Below the pieces are notes generated by a model. It worked only from the letters and a program-made list of their open reading frames with translations. It was not told the origin of the DNA and searched no databases. A stretch of 64,000 nt of DNA from Cudoniella acicularis (lineage: Eukaryota; Ascomycota; Leotiomycetes; Helotiales; Helotiaceae). Shown in pieces: positions 12,317 to 25,123 of the stretch. The DNA lies in assembly GCA_013054445.1 (NCBI GenBank), contig JAAMPI010000013.1, positions 1-64,000 on the forward strand. The letters are read 5' to 3'. The position numbers were made by a program, and so were the translations under genes. Position 1 is the stretch's first letter. Each line of letters opens with the position of its first letter.

Positions 12317-13074
12317 AAGTGATGAGACGGGCGGGATTCACCTTACGATATGTTCCAAGCTATGCTATTGTGCTTGCATAAAATATGGCGTCTGTGAAGC
12401 ATATGAATGATTGCAAAGGGGGGATGGCGTTTGTCTGATGTCAATTGTTTGATTGGGTCTTTGTCGAGAATAATTCGCTTTGGTTTTCCACTCTTTTTGC
12501 TTTTTGCTTGGATGGATCATGGAGTGCTGGTTTGGGTCACTTTCGTAACGTTGTGGATAGTCGTCGACGTGGGTTGCTTGTTCTCTTGTTCGGGGTGTGG
12601 GCTTTGCTTTTATCACGAATCATGAGCATGCATTGCATACGATAGTAGAGAATCAATTCCAGAAATTCAAAAACGGGTCACCTGCCTTCTTGTAACGTGA
12701 TTTTGACAGACTTAAGCAAGAACAAAAGCCTAGGTTTGAAGAATTTGCTATTTTTTTGTAGTCTAATCGAGAGAAAACCAGCGTAAGAGAAGCCAGGAGC
12801 CGCGAGCTCATCAATCGTAACATGACATGAGGAGGTCCGTCGGAGAAATAAAAAGATGCTGGCTATCTCTAAGTGTCGCAGCAGTGACATGAAAAAGGGT
12901 CAAGTACAGTCAGGTGCATTAGAGTCTAAAAGCAAGCAAGTTGCGAATCGACCTCCAAAAAGTTTTTTCGATGCTCGCCCTTTCTTCATCTCATCTGCGT
13001 AAACATGCAACATCCCATCCCACGCGCTATTACGTGTACCCAGAGGACCAAACATCAACGCCGGAACCAGACCT
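12317..13074. other. Tail-to-tail spacer, cdc14 to 14-3-3
   Basis: 3' flanks of the two genes. Open frames here are short and featureless. No RNA gene or repeat was seen. Confidence 0.5.
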
Positions 13075-14091
<1,017 letters not shown>

Positions 14092-16274
14092 GATTGCGGT
14101 AGAAACAGGTCTGAAAATAATTGAAGGTTAGCAGGTTACGAAGCCAAGTTGAGATCAAATAGAGGAAGAATGCTGAGTAAAAGTTGAACGTGGCTGGCGT
14201 AAAGGCGGTGATCTATTGTCTGGGTCTCTCCCCAATACCTAAACACGGAGACGATGCGCCAGACTCCGGTACAGAGTGAATTTGCGTCGAGTCAATGCCA
14301 GCAAACTCCCAAGTGCTCCGAGAGCCTGGAATGAGATGTGGAGGGATTCGGCAGGTGCCCCTCAAGCTTTGTGAGGGGCAGTCGCAAAGGCTTGCAAATA
14401 AGCCCGAAGCTGCGAAGTGATCATTCCATCGAGCGTGTCGTGATACCTGATGCTTATGGCCCAAACGGAAACCATTTCAAGGTCTGGGTTGACGGTGACG
14501 GCTGCGACCACATTCAAGGGGTTGCGGAAAGTGGATGACGAAATAGAAGCGGGAGGAATTCTTACCAAAGTGTTGAGGAAGGGATGTTTGCAGGAGAATC
14601 GGGTGCTCTTAGTGCTCAGAGTTCGTCGAAAATGTGTATGCGACGTGTATTTGCAGGTTGGTTTGTTGATGGTCGCGGGATTGAAGAAGTGAAGTCGAGT
14701 TTGAAGCGGAATTGGAGAAGTTGATCGAAGCAGGCAGGGCCAACCTCACGCACACGCTCCCTTTTCCGCTAGCGCACTTGGTAGTCGAGTAGGCACGACA
14801 CGAAGCGACTTTCACCTGCACCTGCAATTTGAGAATTTGGGACACCACGGCCGGCACGCTCCACCACTCAACTTACGTAGCTACTACCACTGCTACTACA
14901 CTTGCTCTTCTTAGGACTAACTGGACGACCAACTCGCGGGAGCAGCAAGAACAAGCAGAGCCTCTCGGTACCGGATTCGGCGCGTGTTGGGCGGCGGATT
15001 ATTCCAGTTCTTTCCTTGGTGCTGGCGCACATTAAGTCGATCTCGATGGCCGACCCTTGGATCGGGGTGTTTTGTGTTTGAAAAGCGAAAGGGGTTCAAA
15101 GAGCGGATGATGAGGGCAACTGGGACGCAATGGGTTACTATTCAGGACTATAACCTTATGGCATCAGATACCGTGAGAGCTTTTGGGCCGTCGACCCTAT
15201 TTATACAGTCCGCATCCTTGGATCCCCCTTCTTCGTGGCTTTCTCCTCTTTGTTCTTCCTCCAGGCGTGGCAGCGAGCTCCTGCAACAGGGCTGACGACA
15301 GAGAACCGGCATTTTGCGTTGTTGATGCTGTTAAGATTCTAGGTTGAGCGCGTGCCATTTATTGCATGATCGTAACACAACATTCTGGTCGTCCCAGCCG
15401 CCAGACGCCCTTTGCTGGCCTGGCTCTGCGTCGCAATTTCTAGCGTGTCTTCTTGGTCCATCAGCGACTCAGTGAGAGCCTGCCTAGCCTATGAAACCTG
15501 CTTGAATGACTAAAAGCGTGGTCCTAGTACGCATTGTGGCAGTGCTCTTGAGGAGTCCGCAACTGGCAACAGCCACCGCGAGTCCCACGCCCAATGCAGC
15601 ATCGTGACTTTGGGGACTATGGCCTTTCCAGCAGGCGGAGCCTCTTTTTAATTTAAAGTCAGCAATGCATGAGTCTTCCATTAAACAGATGACAACAGGC
15701 CGTCCCGTCTTAGCCCTACCAAACCGACCGCTTGGTTTTCTCCTTGCGACAGAAACATAGCCTTGAATCACATGTGGGCATGTAGGGGGTTGCTTGATAA
15801 CAGCAGTGTCTTGGCATCGAAATGGGGTGAGTGTGGGGAAGGGACAAGGTGAAGAATGAGAAAAATGTCGATTTCTTGCCGAGTTTAAAAAGTGCGTAAG
15901 AACGAACGAGGAACAAATAAATACGTTCATTATAACCTACGGCTGTTAGTCTTCTACTCAACTTTCCAAGACCAATATTGAACTCAAAACTGTCACTCTG
16001 TACTTGACTTTTGGGGTGGTTCACGTGATGTGGCGACATAAATATCACCTGATGAGATATGGCCTGATCCTCACCAGTGAGTTTTGAGGCCTGAGGCTAA
16101 CACTGAGCTCAGCCAATCAGCATGCCATTTCAAGCTTTCCGTCTTTCACTCGGTAGAGATCACCTTCCACCCATTCATGACCCTCCATCAAATCAAGCTC
16201 AACCACCCCTCAAACCACATAGTACAAAAGCCAATCCATCCCCCTCCATCCAAGTCAACACACAAATCAACATC
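14092..16274. other. Divergent spacer between 14-3-3 and IF1 genes
   Basis: About 2.2 kb holding the promoter and probably the long 5' leader of the highly expressed 14-3-3 gene, and the IF1 promoter. No third gene is supported. A TCACGTGA palindrome lies at 16021-16028. Confidence 0.5.
16021..16028. promoter_or_regulatory. TCACGTGA palindrome (E-box type) upstream of IF1
   Basis: Perfect 8-base palindrome 247 bases before the IF1 start codon. In fungi, CACGTG cores are read by bHLH factors such as Cbf1 and Pho4/NUC-1. Binding here is only inferred. Confidence 0.4.
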
Positions 16275-16828
16275 ATGTACCGCCAAAAACTTGTACGAGC
16301 AGTGCGCCCAGCTCTCCAATCCCGCGCAGCCTTTTCAACTACCACCCGAGCCATGGCCGGAGGCGACACTGGAGCTCCAAGATCGACGGGTGAAGCCCAT
16401 GGGTAGCTACCCATCCCCTCTTCCTCATCCTGTCCATCTTACCCTGTGATTGTGGAGTGAATATCAAGCTAACTAGTCAATTCTTCCAATAGTGACGCAT
16501 TCACCAAGCGCGAAAAAGCCGCCGAGGACTACGCTATCCGTATGCGAGAGAAGGAGAAGCTTCTCGAGCTCAGAAAGAGACTCGCAGAGCAACATGACCA
16601 CCTAAAGAAGCTCGAGGAACACATGTGAGCCAATTCCCTCCCCCCTTTCAAGCATATGGTCAAAGAGCTGGTTTTCTTCGACTCCGAATTCAGCCGAACT
16701 TCCAGCTCCCATAAGATAAACTTTGAATGCCCTCTTCCGCCATCTATAACGACACAAGGGAACACATACTGACAGGTCTTTTCAATAGTGATGAGCTATC
16801 TAAATCATCTGGCGGCGAGCAGAAGTAA
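16275..16828 (+). CDS. inh1: Mitochondrial F1Fo-ATPase inhibitor IF1
   Basis: Small mitochondrial matrix protein that binds F1 at low pH and stops ATP hydrolysis when respiration fails. Exons are 16275-16402, 16493-16624 and 16789-16828, giving 99 residues. The N-terminus is a basic, Ser/Thr-rich mitochondrial presequence (MYRQKLVRAVRPALQSR) and a likely cleavage region around FSTTTRAM. The mature part has the IF1 inhibitory segment DAFTKREKAAEDYAIRMRE, followed by a long amphipathic helix ending HIDELSKSSGGEQK. The stop TAA overlaps a perfect GTAAGT donor (16825 onward), and a CCCTACAG acceptor follows at 16907-16914. Splicing there would replace the last Lys by about ten residues, so a second isoform is possible. 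Confidence 0.92.
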
Positions 16829-17311
16829 GTATCCGCCTCGTTACGGCATTGGCAGTTGAGGGAGTACGGGGTGGATTGCATTTTGCTTTTGCGTCATTAT
16901 TGTTTCCCTACAGGACAATGCTGAATGGACCATCGCTGCATAGTTGACGGCTGTTTGATGTGAGAAATGGAAGGAGATGAGATGAGAGAGGAGAGATAGT
17001 GGTTGGAAGGGATGGATTTGTATACAAGGAATGGAAAGTTTCGCTCTTCACAAGAAATAAAATGGGAATATGAGTAACCAAGAAGGCACATTATGTTCGC
17101 TTGGCACAATTTGCCTCTTCGCCTCTATTCTTCTGGTGTCTATTGTACAAAGGTAACTCATCCATCTTTGCTCTCGCTCAATTTTCGTTTCCACTTTTTT
17201 ACCGGGAAAAAAAATTCATGCTGGACATATGCTATTTTTCCCAATCTCCAATTTTAGGAGAGCCATAACAGCGCAAAACGCCAATCTCAAAATACCATGC
17301 GCCAAACCAAA
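16829..17311. other. Tail-to-tail spacer, IF1 to nsp1
   Basis: 3' flanks of two genes. A possible extra IF1 exon (from 16915) is the only coding candidate. Confidence 0.5.
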
Positions 17312-19455
17312 TTATCTTCTCCCAATATAGGAGCGGTAAAACGACTCAGCCGCATCATTCTCCAATCCTCCATACCCATTAGATCCAATGCTTTGCCCCA
17401 ACTTCTGCGACTCGGCAACCTTGGCCTGAAGTAAAGTAGCGTTTTGGTCGATCCATTGTAACTGCATTAGGTGGTCATTCAAAACCCTAACGATGTGGGA
17501 CAGCTAGTGATTTTCGATTAGTATAAACCCCAAAAACCCAAATTAGAAAGCTTACTGGATCATCAGCCTTGCTGCTCTTGCTCAAAGAGCTTGAAGCATC
17601 GTTGATAGCCTCAATCATGCTTGTGAGGTTCTTTCCCATATCATCAAGACGATCGGTCAACTTCTCAGCAAGCTTGTAAGTCCTCTCTCGTTCTTGGTCA
17701 GGGCCTTGTAATGTGTCACCCTGGCCGACTTGTCTGGCGAACATCTCATCAACTTCTGCCTCATATTTGTCCAGCCATCCAGCCAGCTCGTCTTGTTGAC
17801 TCTCTACATTGGAAAGCTGATGTTCAACCTCGGCCGTCTCTCTCTCTGCTTGCCACGTGCTCTGATAAAGCTTTTGGATTTTGTCTCCATTCTCGACTAA
17901 TAATCGGTCCCAACTTGCAACCTTCGCAGCTTGTTCTTGAAAGTCCTTTTGATACTTCGACAAATCAGAAGCCCAGCGTGTGATAATCTCATCCATTGTC
18001 TTGTTCTTCAGGCGAGATAATTGAGGGATGGGGCCACTTGTGGAGACACCTAGCACCGAAGCACCAGGCTGTGAAGGATTGCTATTAGATCCAGGGCCGG
18101 AAGGTCCACCCCCTAAGCCCCCCAGGCCACCGAGACCCCCTGTTCCGCCACTACCTCCACCGCCAGCTGCAGGTGTAGAAGCTGGAGCGGCGGTTGAAGC
18201 TGGAGCTGCAGAGCTTGCNTGACNGGTGGTCGTCGTTCTTGTAAACACACCCCCTAGGCTTACTGATACTGATGGAGCTGGAGCGGATGTCGTTGGTGCT
18301 GAAGTCGCAGCACTTAATGCAGAGGGTTGGAAGCCACTAAATGGATTTGCTGTCGAGGGGGCAGATATTGCCGGTGCAGCACTACTCGAAGCTGGAGGGT
18401 TGGCACCACCAAGATTAAATATACCACCAGAAGAGGCAGTTGAGCCTGCTGTAGCTCCTGTGCCACCCAGACCACTAAAAAAAAATTGATGTAGGGGCGG
18501 TTGTAGCAGGTGTTTGGCTTGTTGGTGCTGAGGTTGCTGGAGTTGAAGTCGGGAATTGAAAGGGTTGGTTTGTAGCAGCAGATGTCGCCGTTGCAGGATT
18601 CGCGCTTGGGGTAGAGGGGGTGTTGCCAAATAGAGACGCTCCTGTAGGCTTTGCTCCAAAGAGCGAGCCAGATGAGCCAGCTGCGGGAAATGCGGAACCT
18701 GCTGGCGCAGGTGTCGGGGTCGAAGTCGTGGGTTTCGATCCAAACATCAACCCAGAGGGTTGAGGAGTACCTCCAAACATGTTGGCTCCCAGGGGCTGAG
18801 AGGTCTGGCCGCTGCTTGCGGGAGGAGGTCCAGCTGGGGTAGTTGACGTTCCCCAGCTGAATGGTTTTGATGGTCCTGGAGTGGTTGAGCCTGCTGGTGC
18901 TGATGTAGAAGTGGTGTTAGCTGAAGATCCTCCAAATACAGATCCTGGAGTTTTACTTCCAAATAGTCCACCAGCTCCCGTCCCTGCAGTCAGGCCGCTT
19001 GTAGTACCTGCGGACGTTACTGCTCCCGTCTCGGTCTTTTTATCCCCCCCAAACTGAAAGCTTGGCCCGAAAGAGGTGCTTGATGCTCCTGCACCAGATG
19101 TTGGGAAGAGGCTACCGCTTGTTCCTGGAGCTGAAGTACCAGCAGGCTTCGCTCCAAAGAGGCTCGCAGCGGGAGCGTTCCCCGTGCTGCTCCCAAACAT
19201 TGGCGTAACTGATCCAGAGCCCGGATTCGACCCAGCATTGGCACCAAACATGATTCCACTAGTAGCCACACCGGTACTTCCAAACAACGGTTTCGATGTG
19301 GCTGTCGATTGCTGACCAAAGGGTGAAGAAGTGCTTGGTGTTAAGCTTGAGCTAAACAAGTTGGCTGTCGCGGTTTGGCCCGGAGCTGAAGTTCCGCTAG
19401 ATTGAGGAGTTCCAGAGCCACTGCCAGTGGCAGTTTGACCAAAGCTGGAGGACAT
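17312..19455 (-). CDS. nsp1: Nucleoporin Nsp1 (frameshifted as read)
   Basis: Central-channel FG nucleoporin of the Nsp1-Nup57-Nup49 and Nup82 complexes. The first exon is 19455-17556, the last is 17503-17312, and the intron is 52 bases (GTAAGC...CACTAG). The N-terminal two thirds is Ser/Thr/Gly/Ala-rich with repeated GLFG-, FGS- and MFG-type motifs that form the permeability barrier. The C-terminal 230 residues are coiled coil, starting at QLSRLKNKTMDEIITRW and matching the Nsp1_C domain. A frame break occurs at a run of nine A (18477-18485, plus strand), where TSIF must continue one base later as FSGLGGTG. Deleting one base makes exon 1 exactly 633 codons and the protein about 696 residues. 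Two undetermined bases (18219, 18224) lie in the same exon. Nsp1 is essential in yeast, so a sequencing error is the likely cause. Confidence 0.92.
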
Positions 19456-19896
19456 TTCGTTGAGGTAGGAGAGGGGTGTTCAAGGATAGCTTCCTGTTGT
19501 GCGCGCTGGTCAGAGCTGTCACTGTTACTGAAAAGAAGCATAGGAGGCACAAACGTTTGGTCGCAGCGGAACCAAGAGCAAAGCAGGGTATCAGAAGCTG
19601 CTTTTGCGGGCTTGGGCTCAAAGGTGTTGATTTAGACACGGCGCATTGGCGGGCGCGTGAGGATGCGATCTTTGTACAGTACTCATTGAATTCAAGCGCG
19701 TCGAAGCAACCATGAAATTTCAGGCTAGCGAGCGAGCTCCCATGCATCTGGGCGCGACGCAGTCCAACGCACACCATCATTGACCGGCTTCACAGGCTCG
19801 TCCGGTCTTGTACTGTAGCAAACCCTCCCGTTTCTCGATCTCATAATTTCTCATTACCGCATCGAGGCATCCGGCCACTGTCTACGTTCAAAAGCA
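19456..19896. promoter_or_regulatory. Shared promoter region between nsp1 and the laa2-like gene
   Basis: 441 bases between two divergent start codons. No distinct element was recognised. Confidence 0.55.
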
Positions 19897-21685
19897 ATGG
19901 CGGAAGAGGAGCACAAAACTCTGGAGCCCCCTCCTAGAACTAGTATTGACGACCCAGGAGCACACGACCTTGGTAAAAACATTCCCGTCTTATTCTCTAT
20001 ATAGTCGCAAGCTCCAGGACTGACTTAGCACACCCAGAATCTTCCGATTCCGATGACCACTTCTCGGATGCACAATCTGGCCTAGAGAACAACTCAGGCG
20101 GCACCTCTCCAGTTCCTACCACCCGAGTCGAGAAGGTCGATAATGAGCCAAGTTATGGGGAAGTGCCCGGCACAGCGGCCTACAGTATGAGGGAGAACGA
20201 TGCCGAGCCTGACGTGATTGCTGTTGTACCCGAAAAGGGAGAACCGCAGCCCGAGCCTGCTGCTCGTTCTTCGACTCCTGGAGGCCAGCCGATTCCCATC
20301 ACCGTGGTGGAGAAAATCGATCCTTCAACTCCTAGCCTCGGAGAGGTGCCAGGCACTCCTGCACATGAGAAGCATGCCGCGGACGCTCTGCCCGATGTGG
20401 TGTTGAAGTCTGGAGAGCAGACCCCATCAAGAGGTTTAGGGTCCAGGGCTGAGAGCACACCTGGAGACCGTCCAATCCCAACCACAAAGATCGAGAAAGT
20501 GGACGATAAACCAAGCTACGGAGAGGTTCCCGGTACGGATGCTTTTGAAATGAGAAAAGGAGATGCTCAGCCTGATCTTGTGGAGGAAGTTGGGGACGCT
20601 CCAGGTGAGAACAGTCATGCACCTCATCCTTCAGAGCGATTGACCGAATCAGGGTCGCCAACGTTCCCTGCTCCTAGGTCCCCAACTATAATTCAAACAA
20701 GACAAAAATCATCAGGGGCGGAAAAGGGAGAGGCTCCCGCGGATGAATACAACGAGGAGGAGGATGGTTCAGAGGGTGGATTTGGAGATGACTTTGATGA
20801 TTTCGAGGAGGGAGAAGAGGATGCAGAATTTGGCGATTTCGATGAAGGCTTTCAGGAGGCAGCTCCTCCTCCTATACAGTCATTACCAGCTGCGCCTGCT
20901 TTCGTAAGTAGCAATCTATACATTTTGCAGATGAATATATTGCAGATCCTCTTGTAGCCGCAAGCTAACATGCACAGCCCGTCCTTGACTTCGCCGAACT
21001 CGACTCCCCAGAAGAAATACAAGCTGCAGCAGAGACATACATGGACGCTCTGTTTCCACCTGACTCAATCGATACCTCTGTCCTTCCACCACTTACAGCC
21101 GAGAACCCCATATTCCTCACCCCACGGAGCGCCTCGCTTTGGTCACAACTCGTGGCTCCACCTCCTCTCCAACCCCCTAACTGGATCCGCTCGAGAATAC
21201 GGCGGCTCTTCCTCGTCTCACTGGGTGTTCCTGTCGACCTTGACGAAATCCTCCCTGCTTCAAAACAAAAGAAATTAATACTCCCCTCCATACACCTAAA
21301 ATCCTCAAGCGGGTCTCCAAGAACATCCACGGATTCACGCTCAATATCACGCTTAAAGCAAGGAGATAACCTCTCATCCACATCCATAGACTCCCAAGGC
21401 AAACCCACACGTTCAGAATCAAGGAGGAGGCGAGGTCCTCCACCAGCACCACAATTAGATTTAGTTTCCGCACGACAACTATGTACAATCACCGATGAGG
21501 CATTGAATGGATTAACAATGGAGGAATTGAAAGAGCATGTTAAGAAGTTAGAAGCAATGCAAGGGACTGCGAAAGAAGTGCTAGAGTATTGGACGAAGAG
21601 GACGGATGAGAAATTAGGGGACAGAGAAGCATTTGAGGGCGTGATTGAGAATCTGGTGAAACATGCTAGAAAGGTGCGGAAGTGA
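19897..21685 (+). CDS. Laa2/aftiphilin-like clathrin adaptor accessory protein
   Basis: Probable clathrin/AP-1 accessory protein of the fungal Laa2 (DUF5102, aftiphilin-like) group, acting in trans-Golgi to endosome traffic. Exons are 19897-19972, 20029-20903 and 20978-21685; both introns (56 and 74 bases) close the frame at 553 codons. A Pro/Glu-rich N-terminal half carries three repeats of about 60 residues, each with an EK(V/I)D...GEVPGT core followed by an acidic PD(V/L) end. Next comes an acidic Phe/Asp stretch (GDDFDDFEEG, FGDFDEGF) resembling adaptor-binding motifs. The conserved C-terminal half includes LWSQLVAPPP and PPNWIRSRIRRLF, and a short helical end. The C-terminal block and acidic motifs support the family call. 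The function of the repeats is unknown. Confidence 0.68.
20126..20580 (+). repeat. Three coding repeats of about 180 bases in the laa2-like gene
   Basis: Units begin near 20126, 20304 and 20488. Each encodes an EK(V/I)D start, a GEVPGT core about nine residues later and an acidic PDV/PDL end. Units 1 and 3 are the most alike (PSYGEVPGT in both). The DNA has diverged more than the protein, which suggests selection on the motif. Confidence 0.8.
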
Positions 21686-23488
21686 CATAGATATCTGCAG
21701 ACAAGTAGTTACGTCTGAGAGCGGATCAATATACCATAATATCTGTGCAGCTCGGACCAGATAAACTCAACGTTATTGTTCTCCTGCCCTCATACAGTGA
21801 GTTTACTATAATAATAATTCAAAAAGACAGCTTGTTACAAATGCTATTAAATTTCTATCCCCAAAACTAATCAACTCTCCATCTCCTAGCATCCAGAACC
21901 TCGAATTAGTCTCGAGTATCAGCTCATCGGAGTGCCTCTCATGCCAAACCCCCTTATTAGAGTTTGCCTACTCTCCTAAAATCTCAAAAATGACTATCCC
22001 GAGATCATGAGAGTGGTAACCATCTTTCCAAAGACACATCACAGGCGACGACCTCGAATCGCCTAGAAGCTCCAGTAAAATGGGATGCCAGTTTTGGCAA
22101 TGCCAAGAAGAAAGGATATGTTCACAGCCTGGCAAGTATGGAAGGAGAACTAAACTCATTAAACGGGGCGAATAGAGTGCAAAGCCAACTTCACGCTTCG
22201 TTTCTCAAAGCACGCAAGAGAGAATAGAAGCATTCAGACTCCAGAGAAGGGAAGGGACCGCGCTTCTGTAAGTTTTCTCGGCCCGATTGATACAGCTAAA
22301 ATTTGGAAGGTGAAGGGGACTATGGGGAACCGGGCACAAAGTTATAAGTATCCATATAGAGTAAAATGATTTCTCCTTAATGGTAGTAGTACAAATCCTC
22401 GTTCACTTCTTAAAAGCTTGATGCCATCAATTTCATCCAGAAACCCAGCTTTTTGCCAAAGATGTCAGTCATATCAAGCAAAATATCCAAGAGAACCCTG
22501 AAGCCTAGCCCAAACCAGCTACAGAAAACTCATAATAAAAAACCCCACTTTTACATAACATAATCATAGACAAGAGTAATGCATTTTTACTTTGCCCTCC
22601 CACTTTGGTCTCTTGGCTCCTGTCCTGTATAACCCTAGATTATGCATTATCATTTCCATCTCTGACCTAGGCAGGACGACTGGTATCTCGCACTAATAAC
22701 TACCACAAGCTTTTTCCATGTACCGGCTCTCGTGTAGAGAGCGAGTTAAACCAACCCATTGCAGTTTTCCACCCAAAGGAGTAAAGTCGCGACATCACGT
22801 CCAAACCTCGAATACTCAAAAGCAGGCATGCAGGCAAAAAAATAAAACGATACAAGATCTCAAGTAAGCACAAACCAAGCAAAAGCTGAAAGCATTTAAA
22901 ATCAGGCGAAATCCATTGATGACTAGCTAAGCTCGCACAGCCGAGCAGGTCTCCTTTGCATAAAGTGGAGATACATGAGTAACGGAGGCTCGCACAGGTG
23001 CAAGTCCGTTATGGTGAGTTGCAAAGATAGTCTAAACTTTTGTGAAGCGTTTCGAAAAAACAAAGTTGGTAGAAAAAAGGAAAAGGCAGTGAGCTCTAAT
23101 AAGCGGTGTAGTAAAGCCTGCGTAGTTAGCCTTGCAGAACAGTAAACCTGTTGCAGAGGAAAGGACACAAAGCTGTGTGACAAAACTGCCGGGCATACAT
23201 GTATGTTGTAAAAGGAAAGGAAAGGAAAGCAGCGCATGATAGATCCTTCGTGGACGCATGAAAAGGAGACATCTAATGCACTTTTTGTACATGGGCATCG
23301 TGGAAAATGCAGATCCCCACCCATCCGATACTTTTGAAGTAACGCTAAGAGGAGAAACAGCTATCCAGGCATTGGACGCGAAGAAGTAAAGCCGTGGAAG
23401 AAGGCAAATTCAAGAGCAGAAAAACGCCATGATCGCTAGAACAAACTCCATTCGCGAAACACGTATGAATATTCTTACTGTAGGATAG
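21686..23488. other. Long tail-to-tail spacer after the laa2-like gene
   Basis: About 1.8 kb with no supported gene. It probably includes a long 3' untranslated region of the RRM protein mRNA, as is common for RNA-binding proteins. Short frames such as 22923-23324 (minus) have no recognisable features. Confidence 0.45.
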
Positions 23489-23530
23489 TCAGAACGCGGG
23501 ACTACGCAGATAGGATGTGGGAATACTTGC
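23478..23530 (-). other. Probable GC-AG intron at the 3' end of the RRM gene
   Basis: On the minus strand the donor is CAG|GCAAGT, the strict context GC donors usually need. A CTGAC branch point sits 12 bases before a CCTACAG acceptor, and the length is 53 bases. The preceding exon is in phase 0 and the next three bases are TAA. Confidence 0.6.
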
Positions 23531-25123
23531 CTGCAAGGGTTGGAAGTTTCCGTATGGGTGCGTTGGTGGCATACCCATGGATTGATATTGCGGGGGAGGT
23601 GGGGCGGGGCGATAAGGAGTACCGGCAGGACCGGAATTGTTTTGCGATCGGCCCCAGGAGAGACGGACACGAGAGTTGCCAATAGGATAGCCTTGCATTT
23701 GGTTGATTGCCATCTCGGCGGCATGGCGCTGGACGAATTGAACGAATCCGCAGCCCTTTCCTGGTGGAATCTTGACATAGGTGATCTCGCCGAAACCTTG
23801 GAAGAAAGAGCGCAGCTCATCTTCAGTAACATAACCCGAGAGGCCTCCAACAAAGACCGTTGTGTTGTTGGGGTCAGTGAATTGGTTCATTGGTTGAGGA
23901 GCGCCGTAGTAGCCCAATGGTGGAGGAGCGCCCATGGAGTACATTCCTGGAGCAGCCATACCGCCGCCGCCCATAGCACCTTGCATTGGCATACCAGCAG
24001 GGCCTGCGCCACCAGACTTGTTCTTTGGAGTGGCAGTAGAGATTCTCATGGGTCGGTTGCCACAATAGACACCTTGCATCTCTGTAAGAGCACGTTGTTG
24101 ATCTTGTTCATCGGCAAACCGGACGAAGCCGTAACCACGAGACATGCCAGAGATCGGATCGGTCATGATCTTGGCGGATTTGCAAGAGGGGAAACGAGCT
24201 TGGAATAGGGACACCAAAACGTATTCGTTGACCTCTGGGCCAAGATCGCCAACGAAGATCGAGTACTCGGGACCGCGGTCATCACTGCTGAGAAATTAGC
24301 ATCAGTTGTCAAATGCAACCGCATATATGAATCAAGGAATATGAACCGGGATTCTGACCGTCGATCTGCTAAACCACCTCCGGAAGCCCAGTTGAGCTTG
24401 AAAGGTCGAGAAGTATTGGGAATCAGAGAGCCATTTAAGGAAAGCGCCTTTGCTGCAGCGGCGGGAGATGCGAAATCAATGAAGCAGTAGCCGGCATTGC
24501 TGAGAGGGGTTAGGAGAATCTGTAAATCGATGAGGAGCAGAGGCTTACCCAGAGAATTTGTCGCGAATCATCTTGACGTTGACGGATTCTCCCATGCCAA
24601 ACCAGACAGAGCGAATGAAGTTCTCATCAATCCATGGCTCAAGCTCACCCATCCTGTGCCGTAGTTAGCGCATTTGTACATGTCGTATCAGATTTGTGGT
24701 CGCGTTTGGTATCGCGGGGAGTTCTCCGTAGAGCGCGACGCCAACCTCAGATCTCCATCGCGAACTCAAAGCCCATCAGAGTTCCTGTTCGGACTGCGAG
24801 ACGGAGCGCGCTGATAGAAACAGAGATGTGGGAGATACAGCATTGTGCGGTAGGGCACTTGAAGTTAAGAAAGGGAATACAGTCCCGAGAAGAACGTACC
24901 AAAGAGTAGTCTTAGCATCGCCAGTTACACTTCCAGCAGAGCCCTCAACCCCACCTTGTTGCGCGAAGGGAGCTGGGGAGCCACCCTCTTGGCCTGTCTG
25001 CTGCATGGCTTGCTGCGGTTGTTGATTCATACCTTGCGGTGGTGGGGGGCCTTGCTGCAGACCATTGCCGTTATTATCCTGTTGGAACTGGGCCTGCTGG
25101 TTGGGATCGTATTGAAACGCCAT
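23489..25123 (-). CDS. Three-RRM RNA-binding protein, Nam8/Csx1/TIA-1 type
   Basis: RNA-binding protein related to yeast Nam8/Ngr1 and fission yeast Csx1, with roles in 5' splice-site choice or stress mRNA stability. Exons are 25123-24900, 24653-24549, 24499-24359 and 24287 onward; introns of 246, 49 and 71 bases agree in phase. A Gln-rich N-terminus precedes RRM1 (TTLWMGEL and NAGYCFIDFA), RRM2 (SIFVGDLG and GYGFVRF) and RRM3 (TTVFVGGLSG and GCGFVQF). A Gly/Met/Pro linker lies between RRM2 and RRM3, and a Pro/Gln tail follows. Read straight on, the frame ends at 23489 after 422 residues. A likely GC-AG intron (23530-23478) would instead end the protein right after NFQPLQ with TAA at 23477-23475, giving 409 residues. 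The ATG at 25123 is chosen because nothing upstream in frame starts with ATG. Confidence 0.9.

Noticed and set aside
23540..24208. 222-codon plus-strand frame opposite the RRM gene
   Set aside because: The minus strand encodes clear RRM domains; the antisense frame has no features.
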